Source: Dipteronia dyeriana
Taxonomy: Eukaryota; Streptophyta; Magnoliopsida; Sapindales; Sapindaceae
Assembly (NCBI GenBank): GCA_032871835.1
Contig: CM065303.1
Location: forward strand, 57,636,597 to 57,700,596
Direction of reading: 5' to 3'
Length of the DNA stretch: 64,000 bases
This document shows, piece after piece, positions 11,308 through 23,401 of this stretch. Both the position numbers and the translations under genes were made by a program. Numbering within the stretch: position 1 is the first letter of the stretch; each line of letters begins with the position of its first letter. A model generated the notes under the pieces. It did no database searches, was not told the origin of the DNA, and was given only the letters and a program-made list of their open reading frames with translations.

Positions 11308-12169
11308 CTGCACTAAGTGGAAACTTAACATTAATGCAATATTGATCACCAAAGACCTCAAGTTTGTGCTTACGGAGTAATGTCTTATAGTGCCTGTTGC
11401 CAATGCCACACGAACTGTTTGTGAGGCATACGAGCGATGGGTCTCATCTGATAAGAAGGCCAGAACATATCTGTTGGCTTCTATGACAGATGTGATTATC
11501 ACAAATCATGAAGCAATGACTTCAGCATTCGAAATCATGGAGTCATTACAAGCTATGTTCGGACAGCCCTCCGAGCAAAAGCGACACGAAGCCGTTCGTT
11601 CCGCTATGCTCGCTTGTATGAAGGAAGGTACGTCAGTTCGGGAACATGTCCTGAATATGATATCCTATTTCAACACGGAAGAAGTCAATGGTGGGGCCAT
11701 TGACGAACCCAGTCAAGTGAACATCATACTGATGACTCTTTCGAAGAGTTTCGATCTGTTTAAGAGCAACTACGGGATGAACAAGTTAAGGTTCAATCTC
11801 ACACAGTTGCTCAATGAGCTCACTACCTTTGAGTCCTTGACTAAGGACAACAAGGGTAAGACCAGTGAGGCAAATATTGTCGAACCATCTTCCTACTCTA
11901 ATAATAAAAAGAGAAAGAGGTCTACTGGGAAAGCGAAGGGTAAGCCGAAACCCAAGAAAGCCCGAAGCAAGAAGAAGTCCAAGAAAAGTAAATATGATTT
12001 ACTTGTTCTTGGGTCGTGTTTAGTGGAAGATGTTTCTTTACCCTGGATAATTGATTCAGGGACCACTAACCATGTTTGTTCTTCTTTACAATATAATGAT
12101 TCTTGGACACAGCTAGAGAAGCAAGCCTTCTCAATACGTGTAGGGTCAGGGGATGTCGTGTCGGCATGA
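11308..12169 (+). pseudogene. Copia gag and protease
   Basis: The gag frame continues after the hAT insertion with TKWKLNINAILITKDL, one stop at 11378-11380, then an open frame to 12169. The UBN2-type gag region includes SLQAMFGQPSEQKRHEAVR and REHVLNMISYFN. A lysine-rich stretch follows, and then the retroviral-type aspartic protease site LPWIIDSGTTNHVCSS. The CCHC zinc knuckle expected between the basic stretch and KYDLLVL is absent although the frame stays open. The protease ends prematurely at 12169. Confidence 0.9.
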
Positions 12170-12369
12170 GCAGTGGGCGTTATTAGATTAAGTTTTTGTA
12201 ATAATTATATATTGTTAGACAACGTATTTTATATTTCTAGATTTACACGAAATTTGATTTCCGTTTCTAAGTTGTTAGAACAAAATATTCTGTTTCTTTT
12301 AATAATAAGTCTGTTATTATTGGAAAGAATGGTCTGAATATTTGTTCAGGAATTAATGAAAATAATTTG

Positions 12370-13465
12370 TATGTGTTAAGACCGTTAATACATACTACAC
12401 TGCTCAACATCGAAATGTTTAAGGTTGAAAAAATAAAAACTAAACGACATAAGATTTCTCCAGATAATAACACGTATCTCTAGCATCTAAGGATTGGTCA
12501 TATCAACCTTGACCGGATAGATAGACTCGTAAAAAGCAGACCTTTAAGTGAGTTAAAGGTTGGAAACCTACCTGTCTGCGAATCTTGTCTGAAAGGTAAG
12601 ATGACTAAGAGACCTTTTACTGGAAAAAGGGCTTAGAGCTAAAGAACCGCTAGAGCTTATACATACAGACATCTACAGACCGATGAATGTTAAAGCTAGG
12701 GGTGGTTATGAGTATTATGTCACCTTTAAAAATGACTACTCAAGATACGGATACGTCTACCTAATGCAACGAAAGTCGAAAACATTTGAAATGTTCAATG
12801 AATTTCGAGTTGAAGTTGAGAATCATTTAGGTAAGACTATCAAGTCACTACGATCGGATCGTAGAGGTGAGTACCTTGACCAAGAGTTTAAAGACTTCAT
12901 GGTTAAGCATGGGATAGTTTCCCAACTCACAGCTCCCGATACACCTCAGCAAAATGGTATAGCGGAGAGGAGAAATAGAACCCTGATGGAAATGGTGAGA
13001 TCTATGATTAATTTCTCAGCATTACCAAATTCCTTTTGGGGATATGCGTTACAAACATTGGCATACATTTTAAATGTAGTGCCATCCAAATCTGTTCCTA
13101 AGACTCCCCTAGAGTTGTGGAATGGTCGTAAAGCTAGTTTGTAATATTTACGCATATAGGGGTGTCCAACACACGTGCTGAAGAACAGAACTGGAAAGCT
13201 AGACTCCAAGTCTGTTGTCTGCCTGTTTGTAGGATACTCTAAGGAGACCGGAGATGGACATTTCTATAGTCCTGAAGACAACAAAGTATTTGTATCGACA
13301 AATGCAACGCTTCTTGAGGAAAATTACATTAGTGACCATAAACCTCGTTCCAAGATTGTATTAAATGAGTTGAAGTCTGGTGAGACTAGTGTTTCATCAA
13401 CAAGAGTTGTTGATCCACAAACATCTGAGAGTCAGATGGTTCCTAATCAGGTGAAAGGGTTATGA
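12370..13465 (+). pseudogene. Copia integrase
   Basis: The zinc-binding pre-integrase part is in another frame (HLRIGHIN then CESCLKGK, about 12484-12600). A frameshift near 12630 leads into the core at 12650-13144. Acidic residues of the D,D-35-E core are visible: Asp in HTDIYRPM, Asp in [10 protein letters not shown], Glu in NGIAERRNR. The C-terminal part follows at 13175-13465 after a stop at 13142-13144 (HVLKNRTGKLDSKSVVCLFV). Integrase would insert the cDNA; this copy is broken. Confidence 0.9.
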
Positions 13466-13590
13466 GACAACCTGAACGCTATTTAGGTATAGGTGAGGGA
13501 CAAGGTGTTGTCTCTGCTGATAGTGTGGATGATCCATTGACATTTAAGAATGCAACGGAAGATCCTGATAAAGAGGAATGACTTAAAGCC

Positions 13591-15015
13591 ATGAATCTCG
13601 AGATGGAGTCCATGTACTCTAATTCAGGCTGGGATCTTGTAGACTTACTAGATGAGGTAAAACCCATAAGGTGTAGGTGGATCTATAAGAGAAAGAGAAA
13701 TATAAGAGTAGACGGGAAGGTAGAGACCTTCAAGGCAAGGCTGGTGGCCAAGGGTTATACCCAAAAAGAGGGGGTTGATTATGAAGAGACCTTCTCGCTA
13801 GTAGCCACGTTTAAGTCTAATAAAATTCTCTTATCCATTGCTGTCTATTTCGATTACAAAATTTGGTAAATGGACGTCAAGACTGCATTCTTGAATGTCA
13901 ATCTTGATGAGAGCATCTATATGATACAATCAGAGAGATTTGTGTCTCCAGATCAAGAGCAAAAGGTTTGCAAGTTGCAAAGGTCCATCTATAGACTTAA
14001 GCAAGCATCTAGATCTTGGAACATTAGGTTTGATGATGTGATCAAAACCTATGGCTTCAAGCAGAACGTCGATAAGCCTTGTGTCTACAAGCGCATCATT
14101 GATAAGAAAGTAGTTTTCTTGGTCCTAAACGTAGATGATATCCTACTCATTGGGAATGATGTGGGAGTGTTGTCTGATGTAAAGGGCTGGCTGGCTAGCC
14201 AATTCCAAATGAAAGATTTGGGAGAGGCAAGTTATGTTCTAGAAATCCAACTTATAAGGGATCGTAAGAACAAACTCATAGCACTGTCTCAGTCATCATA
14301 TATCGACAAGATTCTTATACGATTTTCGATGTAAAACTCTAAGAAAGGTAATTTACCTTCTAGGCATAGAGTTCACTTGTCTAAGAAACAGTGTCCTAAG
14401 ACACCTCAATAAGTTGAGGATATGAGACGTGTACCCTATGCATCGGCAGTAGGTAGTCTCATGTATGCTATGTTATGCACGAGACCGGACATCTGCTTTG
14501 CAGTGGGAGTAGTCAGCAGATACCAGTCCAACCCAGAATTGGATCATTGGGTTGTTGTCAAGACAATTCTCAAGTATCTTTGGAGAACGAAAGACTATAT
14601 GCTAGTGTATTCCCGGCAGGATTTGATCCTGTTAGGATACACGAATTTTGATTTTCAGTCAGACAAAGATTCTAGGAAATCCATGTCTGGATCAGTATTC
14701 ACCCTGGGTGGTAGAGCCATTATGTGGAGAAGTATCAAGCAATCTTGCATTGCTGACTCCACCCTGGAAGCTGAATTCATAGCCGCTTGTGGAACTGCTA
14801 AAGAGGTTGTTTGGCTTCTTAAGTTCTTGAGTGATCTGGAAGTTGTTCCAGATTTGGATATGTCCATCACACTTTATTGTAATAATAGTGATGTTGTGGC
14901 TTATTCCAAAGAACCAATAAGCCACAAGAGAGGGAAGCATATAGAGAGAAAGTATCATCTCATTAGAGAGATAATGCAGAGAGGAGATATGATCGTCACC
15001 AAGATAGCCTCATAA
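13591..15015 (+). pseudogene. Copia reverse transcriptase and RNase H
   Basis: RT begins near RWIYKRKRN and carries [29 protein letters not shown] and, at about 14130, NVDDILLIGND. The normal first Tyr of the YVDD catalytic box is Asn here. Stops lie at 13867-13869 and 14332-14334. The RNase H part (14422-15015) has YASAVGSLMYAMLCTRPDI, DSTLEAEFIAACG and HIERKYHLIREI. Two catalytic Asp positions look replaced by Asn (GYTNFDFQSD and YCNNSDVVAY), while the Glu is kept. The enzyme would be inactive even without the stops. Confidence 0.92.
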
Positions 15016-15118
15016 GACAATCATGGTTGATCCATTTACGAAGACCTTACCGGCTAAAGTGTTTTTGGGTCACCTAGATGGTCAAAGATTACGAGACATG
15101 CCTCACATGCTTTAATGC

Positions 15119-15129
15119 AAGTGGGAGAT
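15119..15129 (+). promoter_or_regulatory. Polypurine tract of the Copia element
   Basis: AAGTGGGAGAT lies directly before the TGTTAGGG start of the 3' LTR, the usual Copia plus-strand primer position. Confidence 0.85.
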
Positions 15130-16638
15130 TGTTAGGGTTTATGCCTTAAATATGTAATTTGTAAATGGATTTATGAAATAAATAAAAGGAAAAGTTCAAT
15201 TCATTCTTGTTGTGTTGTTTATTTTATAACTTGTACATATATTTAATATCCAAGATTGTCGGATGTAATCTCGAACTATGTATATGAGTGTCATATACGG
15301 ATGGATACAGTAAGAGACATGCAATCTAAAGAGTCCATAGATAGAAAATAAAGCTGAGTACTTTATTTGTGGTTAATCTATAGCTGCGGTCAATTTCGTA
15401 ATGTACGATGATTCTATCCTAAATCATTCATATGAGATATGAGAATGATATGATCATATTAGGACTGGGCCATGATCTATATGAATCTCTCACCAAGATC
15501 CGTTTACCAATGAGATTCATATATATCAACTAACGATGGTTATATGTGGTGATCTTAATCCTGAGAGTCTTATCCGCTCTTTCAGGTTAGATCATGGTCT
15601 TTGATATACCATGGGTGAGGTCGGATGTTGTTCCCGATCAATATGCTCCGTATGCTGGGATTACGGGTTGGCTTGTGGCTGGAAAGGTTTGTACACAATA
15701 GTGGAATCCACTCATTCTTGTGAGAAGTAGATGGTAGTTCCCTTAAGGGTTGATTCGGGACTTGAACAATATGAGCGCTCTCCTAATTCCGTAAGGAAAT
15801 AGGATTTATTGTCCATTAGAGAATCAATGGTACTTAAAGGATATATGTAATTAGAGGGGTATAACGGACATTATGACCCAGCTCTAATTATGAACTATTG
15901 TGGAGGATCACATCATGTGTAATAGCTATATCGATGGACACCGAGTTGTATCGGTCAGTGTAAAAGCGTCTACAGCTGAGAGAGTGCAGCTTCGGGTTTT
16001 TAGTGGAATAACACCGGAGTTAATAATCAATGAATAATAATTAAAGAGTTTAATTAATGATTCCGATGATTATTGGAGCTCAAATAACTGTGGGTCTATT
16101 AGGTCCCCTTTCTAGCCCGATCGATTTAGGTAACAAGGGTCACGGTTAATTAATTGGATTGTCTAATTAATTGTGTTACAAAAGTGACACGTGTTTATTC
16201 GGTAATTAATTGAATAATGTGATTATTTAATTAATGAATGTTAATAGTTAAATTAATTAAATAATTAGATTATTTAATTATATTGATAATTATTAATTAT
16301 TAATTAACTATTAATTGGAGTGTGTTAGTTGATATATGGATCTAGGTGAAGATAAAATAATAGGATTATTTTATTTTTATTAAATCAGTTATCTAAGTAT
16401 TTGAATTTAAGTTTAAATTTATAATACTTATTATCACTTTTAATATATTAGATATATTTGAAAAAAAATAATTAAAATATATATATCAATTATAACCCAA
16501 GAGATTGTATTGGATGCAAATTGGTGTATACACATATATAAGTGTTTGTGTAGGATACAAATAAAGATATATATATATATATGTTTTATATATTAATATA
16601 AAAAAAGTTCAAGTGCGGGTGTGTGATATATATATTAA

Positions 16639-16722
16639 TGCACAAGGTTCAGAATCAAGAGATGATACAAATACATGTACTGCACAAGGTTCAGAATCAA
16701 GAGATGATACAAATACATGTAC
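16639..16722. repeat. Perfect 42-bp tandem duplication in the 3' LTR
   Basis: Two identical adjacent copies, each beginning tgcacaaggttcagaatcaa and ending atacatgtac, at 16639-16680 and 16681-16722. Lack of divergence suggests recent slippage. Confidence 0.9.
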
Positions 16723-17044
16723 ACGTGAATCAATAATATATATTAATGCATGATCACAGTGACAGGAGAGGTATATTTTTATTAAAAAAAGGGTGTTTGC
16801 TCTGTTATGAAATAGGGCGTGTGAGTAATAATAATAATATATATATTGTTTTTGGAGATACGAAACCACATCTGTCAATATAATTTTTACATGAGATGTA
16901 ATTCATGTATGTATGAAATCAATACACCAAATTGAGAAGAAAGAGTTTTTTCAAATATTTCTCTACATCCTCTATTCAAGTTCATGAGACCGTGACGCAC
17001 CCGCATGCAGTTACCAGTCCCGGGAGATGGCGAGGAAGATCCAT

Positions 17045-17220
17045 TGGTTCAGACAGGAGCACATCGTAAAGCGAAAAAGTCTCCAAACTTTGGTAAGATT
17101 GGTTCAGACAGGAGCATATCAGGAGCATATCGTAAAGCGAAAAAGTCTTCAAACTTTGGTAAGATTGGTTCAGACAAGAGCATATCGTAAAGTGAAAGAG
17201 CCTCCAAACGTAGGTAAGAT
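17045..17220. repeat. Three tandem ~55-65 bp units in the 3' LTR
   Basis: Each unit runs from ggttcagacaggagca to tttggtaagatt. The second has an inner duplication of aggagcatatc. The 5' LTR keeps only the tail of the last unit. Confidence 0.88.
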
Positions 17221-17396
17221 TTTCTTCTTCTGATTATATCGATTACAATTTCCTGTGTTTACATATTGTATGTATTAGTTTCGAAAAATAATTATGATCC
17301 CAAGTTCACTGGTCCCAGATACAGATTATAATCTGTATAAAAAAAATTAAAACCTAGTTTCGCTGCGTAACCGGTGAACGGGGTTCCAATACTTAG

Positions 17397-19359
17397 AGAT
17401 TTCTAGGTTTTGCCTGTTTGTTTTGTAGTGGGCCAACTTTTGAGAATTTGACAACTTTCAACATTTAAGCTGAAAATATTATTACCTTGAAAAATCATTT
17501 TCGACCAATTAGTTTTTAACTATTTAACAATTAAGTCAAAACTCAAACTCCAATGACATCTAAAATTGCAATTCAACAACAAACATAACATTTATTCAAC
17601 ATAAATATCATAATCACAAGATTTCTTCCTTAACAACATCAATATCTCCCCTTAAGAATGTATAATGCATAGATACAATTATTCACATAAATAAAACAGG
17701 ACAAATTCTATAAACTATTATTAATAGTTTCTTTTTTAAACGTTTTGCAGTTCTTTCTTTATCTATTATGATCGCTTTTAATACAATTAATCAAAAGATT
17801 TAAAATCGAGAATTTAAAAATAATCAAAATGCCCTACGAATCAATTATCTACATTCTACCTTTGGTCATGTGATTAAAATGATTATATCTAAACTATAAT
17901 AACAATCATCAATCTAATTCTAAAACATAAAAGTAGAATTTAGAGTATGAAGAGAGTTCGAAAATCCATAAAGATTATTATTTACAAAATCACCGTATAA
18001 CTCATTAGGTGAAAATAATAAGCAAGAATATATTATATTGAATAAACTTTAAGATATTACTTTAAATTCTCAATTCTATTATGAAAATTGTACTATGAAT
18101 TACATGACCAAAATCGAAAATATCATCCAATAAAACTTTTAGAGATTAAAGATGATCTAAATATTACCATGAATTCATTTGAATTCGAATAAAACCTCTA
18201 AACTACTTGTTCATTGTTAAATACCGAGTTCATTGGAATAATTTATAACATAAAATATATCATAAGAAACAATCCACTAAGAGCGTAATTGATAATTAAT
18301 TTAATAATTCAAAACATAAATCAAGAGGTATCTTTTCTTGCGATATTAAATTATTTTATTTCCTCCGTATTTTCTTTGACTTGCTATGTTGAATTGTCAA
18401 AATTTCAAAACTCCTTCCTATAGTGTTTGTATCCTATCACTTTTATTAAAATAATAAATAAAAAAACATAACTTATAGAATAGATTAATCTAAGGTAATA
18501 GACCTTAACAAAACTTTCGATAGTGGGTTCACTAAACTTGATTTATCCTTTAATCCTCCTTAAGGTAAAAACCAATTGGAGCGTCTCATCTAATCCATCA
18601 AAAAGATCCATCAACCAATATATTAATTGAATTTATTTAGAAATAGTAGAGGTATTTAAAAAGGAATTAAATCACAGTATATTCATGCTCACATCGATTT
18701 TCATAATCATTATAAATGGTGATTTAACCTTCATAGAAATCCAACACAACATCAAGATCTGCCTTTTGGACAAAGACCACACACAACGCACATGTTAAAA
18801 CTTTCCTACAAGTGATTAACCTCCTTGGGAGATGAATATCACTATTTATTCTTCAATGCTCACAAAACGTACACAAGCGATGACTCTATTCGGCAGATGA
18901 TCAATATATGTATAGTTTTACCTTAATACAGTTCAAAACCTTAATCATTGATAATCCGAGAAATATTGTGGAATCTTAACAACTAGTTCAATACGTGAAT
19001 ATATAACCATTCAACCTCATAAATATTCTAAACACAACTGATTATATAATTTTATCAAAAGATCATTATAAAATCTTAATTGTCAGTCCATTACGTAGAA
19101 ACATAACCATCCAACCTTATAATAATTTATAAATAATCAATTAATGTTCTCAATGAAATAAACAAATTATAATGAAATCTTAATGGTTAGTCTACTAAGT
19201 AGAAACGTAACCATCTAATTCCATAATAATTTCATAGGCTGTATATTTGCAAACCATGGACTGCAAATACAATATCATTACACCCAACATAAATTTATAT
19301 ATTTCACTTAATCAATCCAACATGGTCACACATAATTTTTTTAAAAGAAATATGCAAAA
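17397..19359 (+). other. Interior of the outer retrotransposon, no gene seen
   Basis: AT-rich sequence without long open frames. From about 18950 it contains diverged ~105-bp units of the type aatcttaatgattagtc...acataaccatctaattc, which continue into the palindrome that follows. Confidence 0.55.
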
Positions 19360-20663
19360 TAATGAGAAATATATAACCTTCTTAAATTTATGTTAAGTAG
19401 ATATTATTCGTGAGCATATAGAATATGTAGGCATCATTAAGTATTGGACACTTTCATTCAATTAAATGAAAATATATTATAGGTAATTTCCAAAAAATTT
19501 AACATTTATATCAAATTATATAAATGAATACATCAAGATGATGAACCTCCTACGAAGAAGAACATCACCCATCACATGTGTCTAACATTCACAACATATT
19601 GTATAAGTGAATATCTCGAGATAATGAACCTCCTACGGAAAAGAATATCACTCATCACATACATATAATTCCATCATTGCAGTTCAAATTTAATATGTGA
19701 TAACCAACGAATATCTCAAAATCTTAATGATTAGTTAAAACGTGAAAGCATAATCATCTAATTCACGAGTATATTTTATCAATTATTAAAACTTACCAAA
19801 TTAATAACCGTTAGGCAACTAAAGTTTTAAAATCAAAATGATTAGTCACTACATGAAATATAATCACTCGATTCACGAGAATATTTAAAATAAAATATTA
19901 ATTTTAACCTTATTAATAATCGATAACCGATAAATTTATCAAAATCTTAATGATTAGTCATTATGTGAAACATAATCATCTGATTCATACGAAAATTCTA
20001 TCAATTATTGAAACTTACCAAATTAATAATCGATAAAATTTTCTCGTGAATCAGATGAGTGAAACATAATCATTAAGATTTAGAGAAATTCGTCGGTTAT
20101 CAATTATTGATGAGGTTAAAATTAGTGATTTGTTTTGGATATTCTCGTGAATCGAATGATTATGTTTCACTTAGTGACTAATCATTTACAGCTTGAGAAT
20201 TTAGTTGGCTAAAGGTTATTAATTTGGTAAGTCTTAATAATATACTCGTGAATTAAATTATTATGCCTTCACGTAGTGAATAATCATTAAGATTTTAAGA
20301 TAATCGTTGACTATCACTTATTATATTTGAACTGCAATGATGATATTATATGCATGTGATGAGTGATGTACTTCGCCGTATGAGGTTCGTTATCTCAAGG
20401 TATTCACTTATACAATATATTGTGCATATTAGACACATGTATTGGGTGATGTTCTTCTCCGTAGGAGGTTCATCATCTTGAGGTATTCATTTATATAATG
20501 TGATATAAATGTTAGAAATTTTCAAAATTGCATCTAATATATTTTCATTTAATTGAATGAAAGTGTCCAACACTTAATGATGCCTACATATTCTATATGC
20601 TCAAGAATAATATCTACTCAACATGAATTTGAGAAGGTTTATGTATTTCTCATTATTTATGGC
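19360..20663. repeat. 1.3-kb near-palindrome with two ~630-670 bp arms
   Basis: The left arm (about 19360-20035) is the imperfect reverse complement of the right arm (about 20040-20663). Matching landmarks are agcatatagaatatgtaggc, cactttcattcaattaaatg, gatgatgaacctcctacg, atcattgcagttcaaat and cttaatgattag. By eye the arms agree at well over 80 percent of positions. The spacer at the centre is only a few bases. Within each arm are tandem ~105-bp units. Transcription would give a long hairpin RNA. No protein is encoded. Confidence 0.88.
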
Positions 20664-21435
20664 TTGAAGGTTTTACAAGAAAAAATAGTGTTTGGTTTGT
20701 TTACTTTAAGACTTCATTGACATAGTCAATCAAGTTTCTAAACAATGGTGTTTAGTTTAATAAAGTTGTAAGATTTTAAGACTTTGTTAGAAGTTTTATT
20801 TTATAATTAGACATAAATGAGGGTCAGTAGAAGTAAGTTTATTTTCCAATGTGCTTTATGTTGTCATTTGTGTGACATTAAGAATTTTATCTCTAATATT
20901 TCGAAATGAAAAATCTGGAAGAAGCTTATTTTGATAATACTATTGGAAAAAAATATTAATAGAGCACTTAAAAGGGTTCTATATGATTGCAAGTTTACTT
21001 GTTTGAGGTACCTATTGATAAAAGTGATAAACTTAAATGGTTTTAATTACTCAAAGCAAATTAGAGCGTTCTCATAAGAAAAATGTCATGTATGTATCTA
21101 TAAATGATAGTTTGATGTAAGCTTAATATATATGTATTGATTCTATTATTACATTATAAGACTTTACGGATTTCAAACCAATTTGGCATGTATTATTGGT
21201 AGTCATAAAAAAAGGAGGTTTCATCATATTTGTAGAGGTTAATTGTTTCATGCTCACATGTATGTATAGTTAAAGAAATATGTGGCTTTATATATTGCAA
21301 CTCTAAAGAATTTTGATTGTGAAATCATATTTTGAAGTAGATTGTGATAATTTTGTTGTATTTATTTTCTTTGAATATGATAAGAGATCTCAAAGGTTTA
21401 ACCATATGGATATTATGGTTGTTGAGAAGATTTAA
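20664..21435 (+). other. Interior of the outer retrotransposon, no gene seen
   Basis: AT-rich sequence running up to the MITE insertion at 21436. I could not identify a domain. Confidence 0.5.
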
Positions 21436-22123
21436 GGGTGCGTTTGGCACGGAGATGAGACATGACAAAACGGGACATGATGAGACAGGAAATGACAGGA
21501 CATGTTGTTCTATATTATGTTTAGAAGGCCTATGATAGAACTGTTAAGCGTTTGGTATGATTGGGACATGACGAGACAAGATGTTCAAATGATCAGAATA
21601 CCCCTATTATAATATATATATATATATAATATTAGAATTATTATATATTATTTAATATAATAAATAAATAATATTAATATAAATAATATTAATATATATA
21701 ATATATTTATATTTATATTAATATATAGATATATTTTATATTATATATATATACATATCATATATATGATATTATATATATGGAAATAATATAATAGATT
21801 ATATATTCTTATATATAATTTTAATATGTATATATATATATTAATAAAATATAATATATATTATAATATATATTATGATAATATATTTAATAGTATATAT
21901 TATTAAACATGTTGTAATTTTTTGAAAATTTAAGGGTAAAGTAGTGTTTTTTACTTGTCCCATGTTATGGGACAACCTTGTCCTAGGGTCTTGGGTGAGA
22001 CAAAAATTGGTGTTTTTTGTCCCGCATTGTCTCGTTCATTCCCATACTAAAGACACGCCAGACGTGGGACAAGAGAAAGTTGTCCCACCTTGTCATGTAT
22101 CGTCTCGTGTACCAAACGCACCC
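21436..22123. mobile_element. MITE, PIF/Harbinger-like, GGGTGCGTTTGG ends
   Basis: The terminal inverted repeat is GGGTGCGTTTGG at 21436 and CCAAACGCACCC ending at 22123. The 3-bp TSD is TAA (21433-21435, 22124-22126), as in Tourist-type elements. Subterminal regions repeat gggacatgac/ttgtccc motifs and the core (about 21605-21905) is nearly pure A/T. There is no transposase. A second family member is split by the virus at 32783-40702. Confidence 0.85.
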
Positions 22124-22129
22124 TAAGAG

Positions 22130-22220
22130 TTGCGAGTTTCTAATAGCCACAAGTAAAATAACTCTTGATATATTAACCAAGATATTTGACTCCGGAGGTT
22201 TTGTGGAGCAAGGTATATCC
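22130..22220 (+). pseudogene. Possible Copia-like RNase H tail of the outer element
   Basis: With the MITE removed, the frame reads through CEFLIATSKITLDILTKIF, which resembles the C-terminal tail after Copia RNase H (a TS..N.AD.LTK pattern). The match is short and the flanks are unreadable, so this is a weak call. Confidence 0.3.
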
Positions 22221-22488
22221 TGCATTGAATAATTGAAAATTTTGATGTGTTTAGTTAGTGAAAGTTGTCTTTTATTAGATTAACTACATTTATTCTACAC
22301 ATGTTTGTTTTATATTCTCGAGAATGTATTGTATATACATGTTAAAATGTTTGTCATATTTGTTATTGTGTGCACACGGATGTTTGATTATGACATGAAA
22401 TCTCAAGATTTTAGCTTGATGGGACAGTTCACTCATAAGGTATAAAGTTTCCACTGATGAATGAACATTACTTAAGACAGAAGGATTT

Positions 22489-22990
22489 GTACCATCTCCA
22501 ATGTTGATGTTATTCACAATGTTAAATTTAGCACAAAAAAAGCCAAATACTATATTTGGCACAACAGATTAGCATTGTACTCCAATGCATAATGCTAAAA
22601 GTTAAACTAAAATACTATATTGTATTCATAAAACTTATAAAAGTTAATTAATATCATTAATGCATTAATGGATAACCATTGGATTTCTTAAAAATTGTTG
22701 TTGATGAAATAAATTGGATTGAAATAAAATTAATGTGCATTAAATTTAAATAATTTAAATGATTTAAAATATATAAAATATATAAATAATGACATTTTTG
22801 TAATTTAAAAATGGACATTTATTGTTGTGCCACATTTGATATATGCTATACTGTGTGCCAAATTTGAAACAAAGTTTAGCATATGCCAAATTTGGCATAG
22901 TATTTGGCACTGTATTTAAAGAAGGTTATTTCACTCAATGCTAAATTTTAGCATTGACACACAATTTTCGGCACTGCATTGGAGATGCTC
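22489..22990. mobile_element. MITE with CATCTCCAATG ends
   Basis: The left end reads GTACCATCTCCAATG. The right end reads CATTGGAGATGCTC, which inverts to GAGCATCTCCAATG, a common plant MITE terminus. Subterminal halves share inverted text such as ttaaatttagcac / gctaaattttagc and several atttggca motifs. The core is AT-rich without a gene. The TSD is not clear. Confidence 0.7.
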
Positions 22991-23390
22991 TTAAAGGAGG
23001 TTTAACTCATGGTCAAAGTGTTTGGTATGTGAGTGTAAGATGCTTAAGACATTAAGTTTGTTCGTCTTAAGCTACTTCGCATAATGCGAAGGTGGACCTA
23101 TATAGAAATAGGTATGACTATCACATTTGCATGTAATTTTATATGCCACATATACATACCATTTTACCTCAGTCGATTTTGCTAAGGGTATTTTGATTAC
23201 ATATGGTCTTATGTCAATTAAAGATGTAATGATCTTTGTAGTTTGATACTTAATGTTCTATTGGATAAGGGGAAGGAATGTGTTACTTTCTTAAATATTC
23301 TTTGTGGCCACATATAATTGTTTGTCAATTCGGAGTGTCGTTTTCTAAAATAAATTTTTAAAATCTAAAATAATAATGTCTATGTAGCTT

Positions 23391-23401
23391 AAGTGAGAGA
23401 G
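23391..23401 (+). promoter_or_regulatory. Polypurine tract of the outer retrotransposon
   Basis: AAGTGAGAGAG immediately precedes the 3' LTR start TGTAAG. Confidence 0.75.

Larger units (their letters stand above)
4664..17391 (+). mobile_element. Ty1/Copia retrotransposon, degenerate, with nested hAT
   Basis: LTRs lie at 4664-5905 and 15130-17391 with TSD CTTAG at 4659-4663 and 17392-17396. A primer binding site follows the 5' LTR and the polypurine tract aagtgggagat precedes the 3' LTR. Domain order is gag, protease, integrase, RT, RNase H, which defines Copia. Coding segments lie in two frames with several stops, so it cannot encode an intact polyprotein. Removing the 3.8-kb hAT at 7525-11299 leaves about 8.9 kb. 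Confidence 0.95.
15130..17391 (+). repeat. 3' LTR of the Copia element (long form)
   Basis: It starts TGTTAGGGTTTATGCC and ends CGGGGTTCCAATA, the last CA having become TA. It aligns with the 5' LTR over about 15130-16159 and 17199-17391. The intervening 1.04 kb is AT-rich and carries two tandem duplications. Because its 3' edge repeats text found once in the 5' LTR, this is probably the ancestral form and the 5' LTR has lost it. Confidence 0.9.

Noticed and set aside
21944..22232. Frames on both strands at the MITE right end
   Set aside because: They cross the MITE border; only the short C-terminal part after 22126 might be a Copia tail, kept as a weak call.
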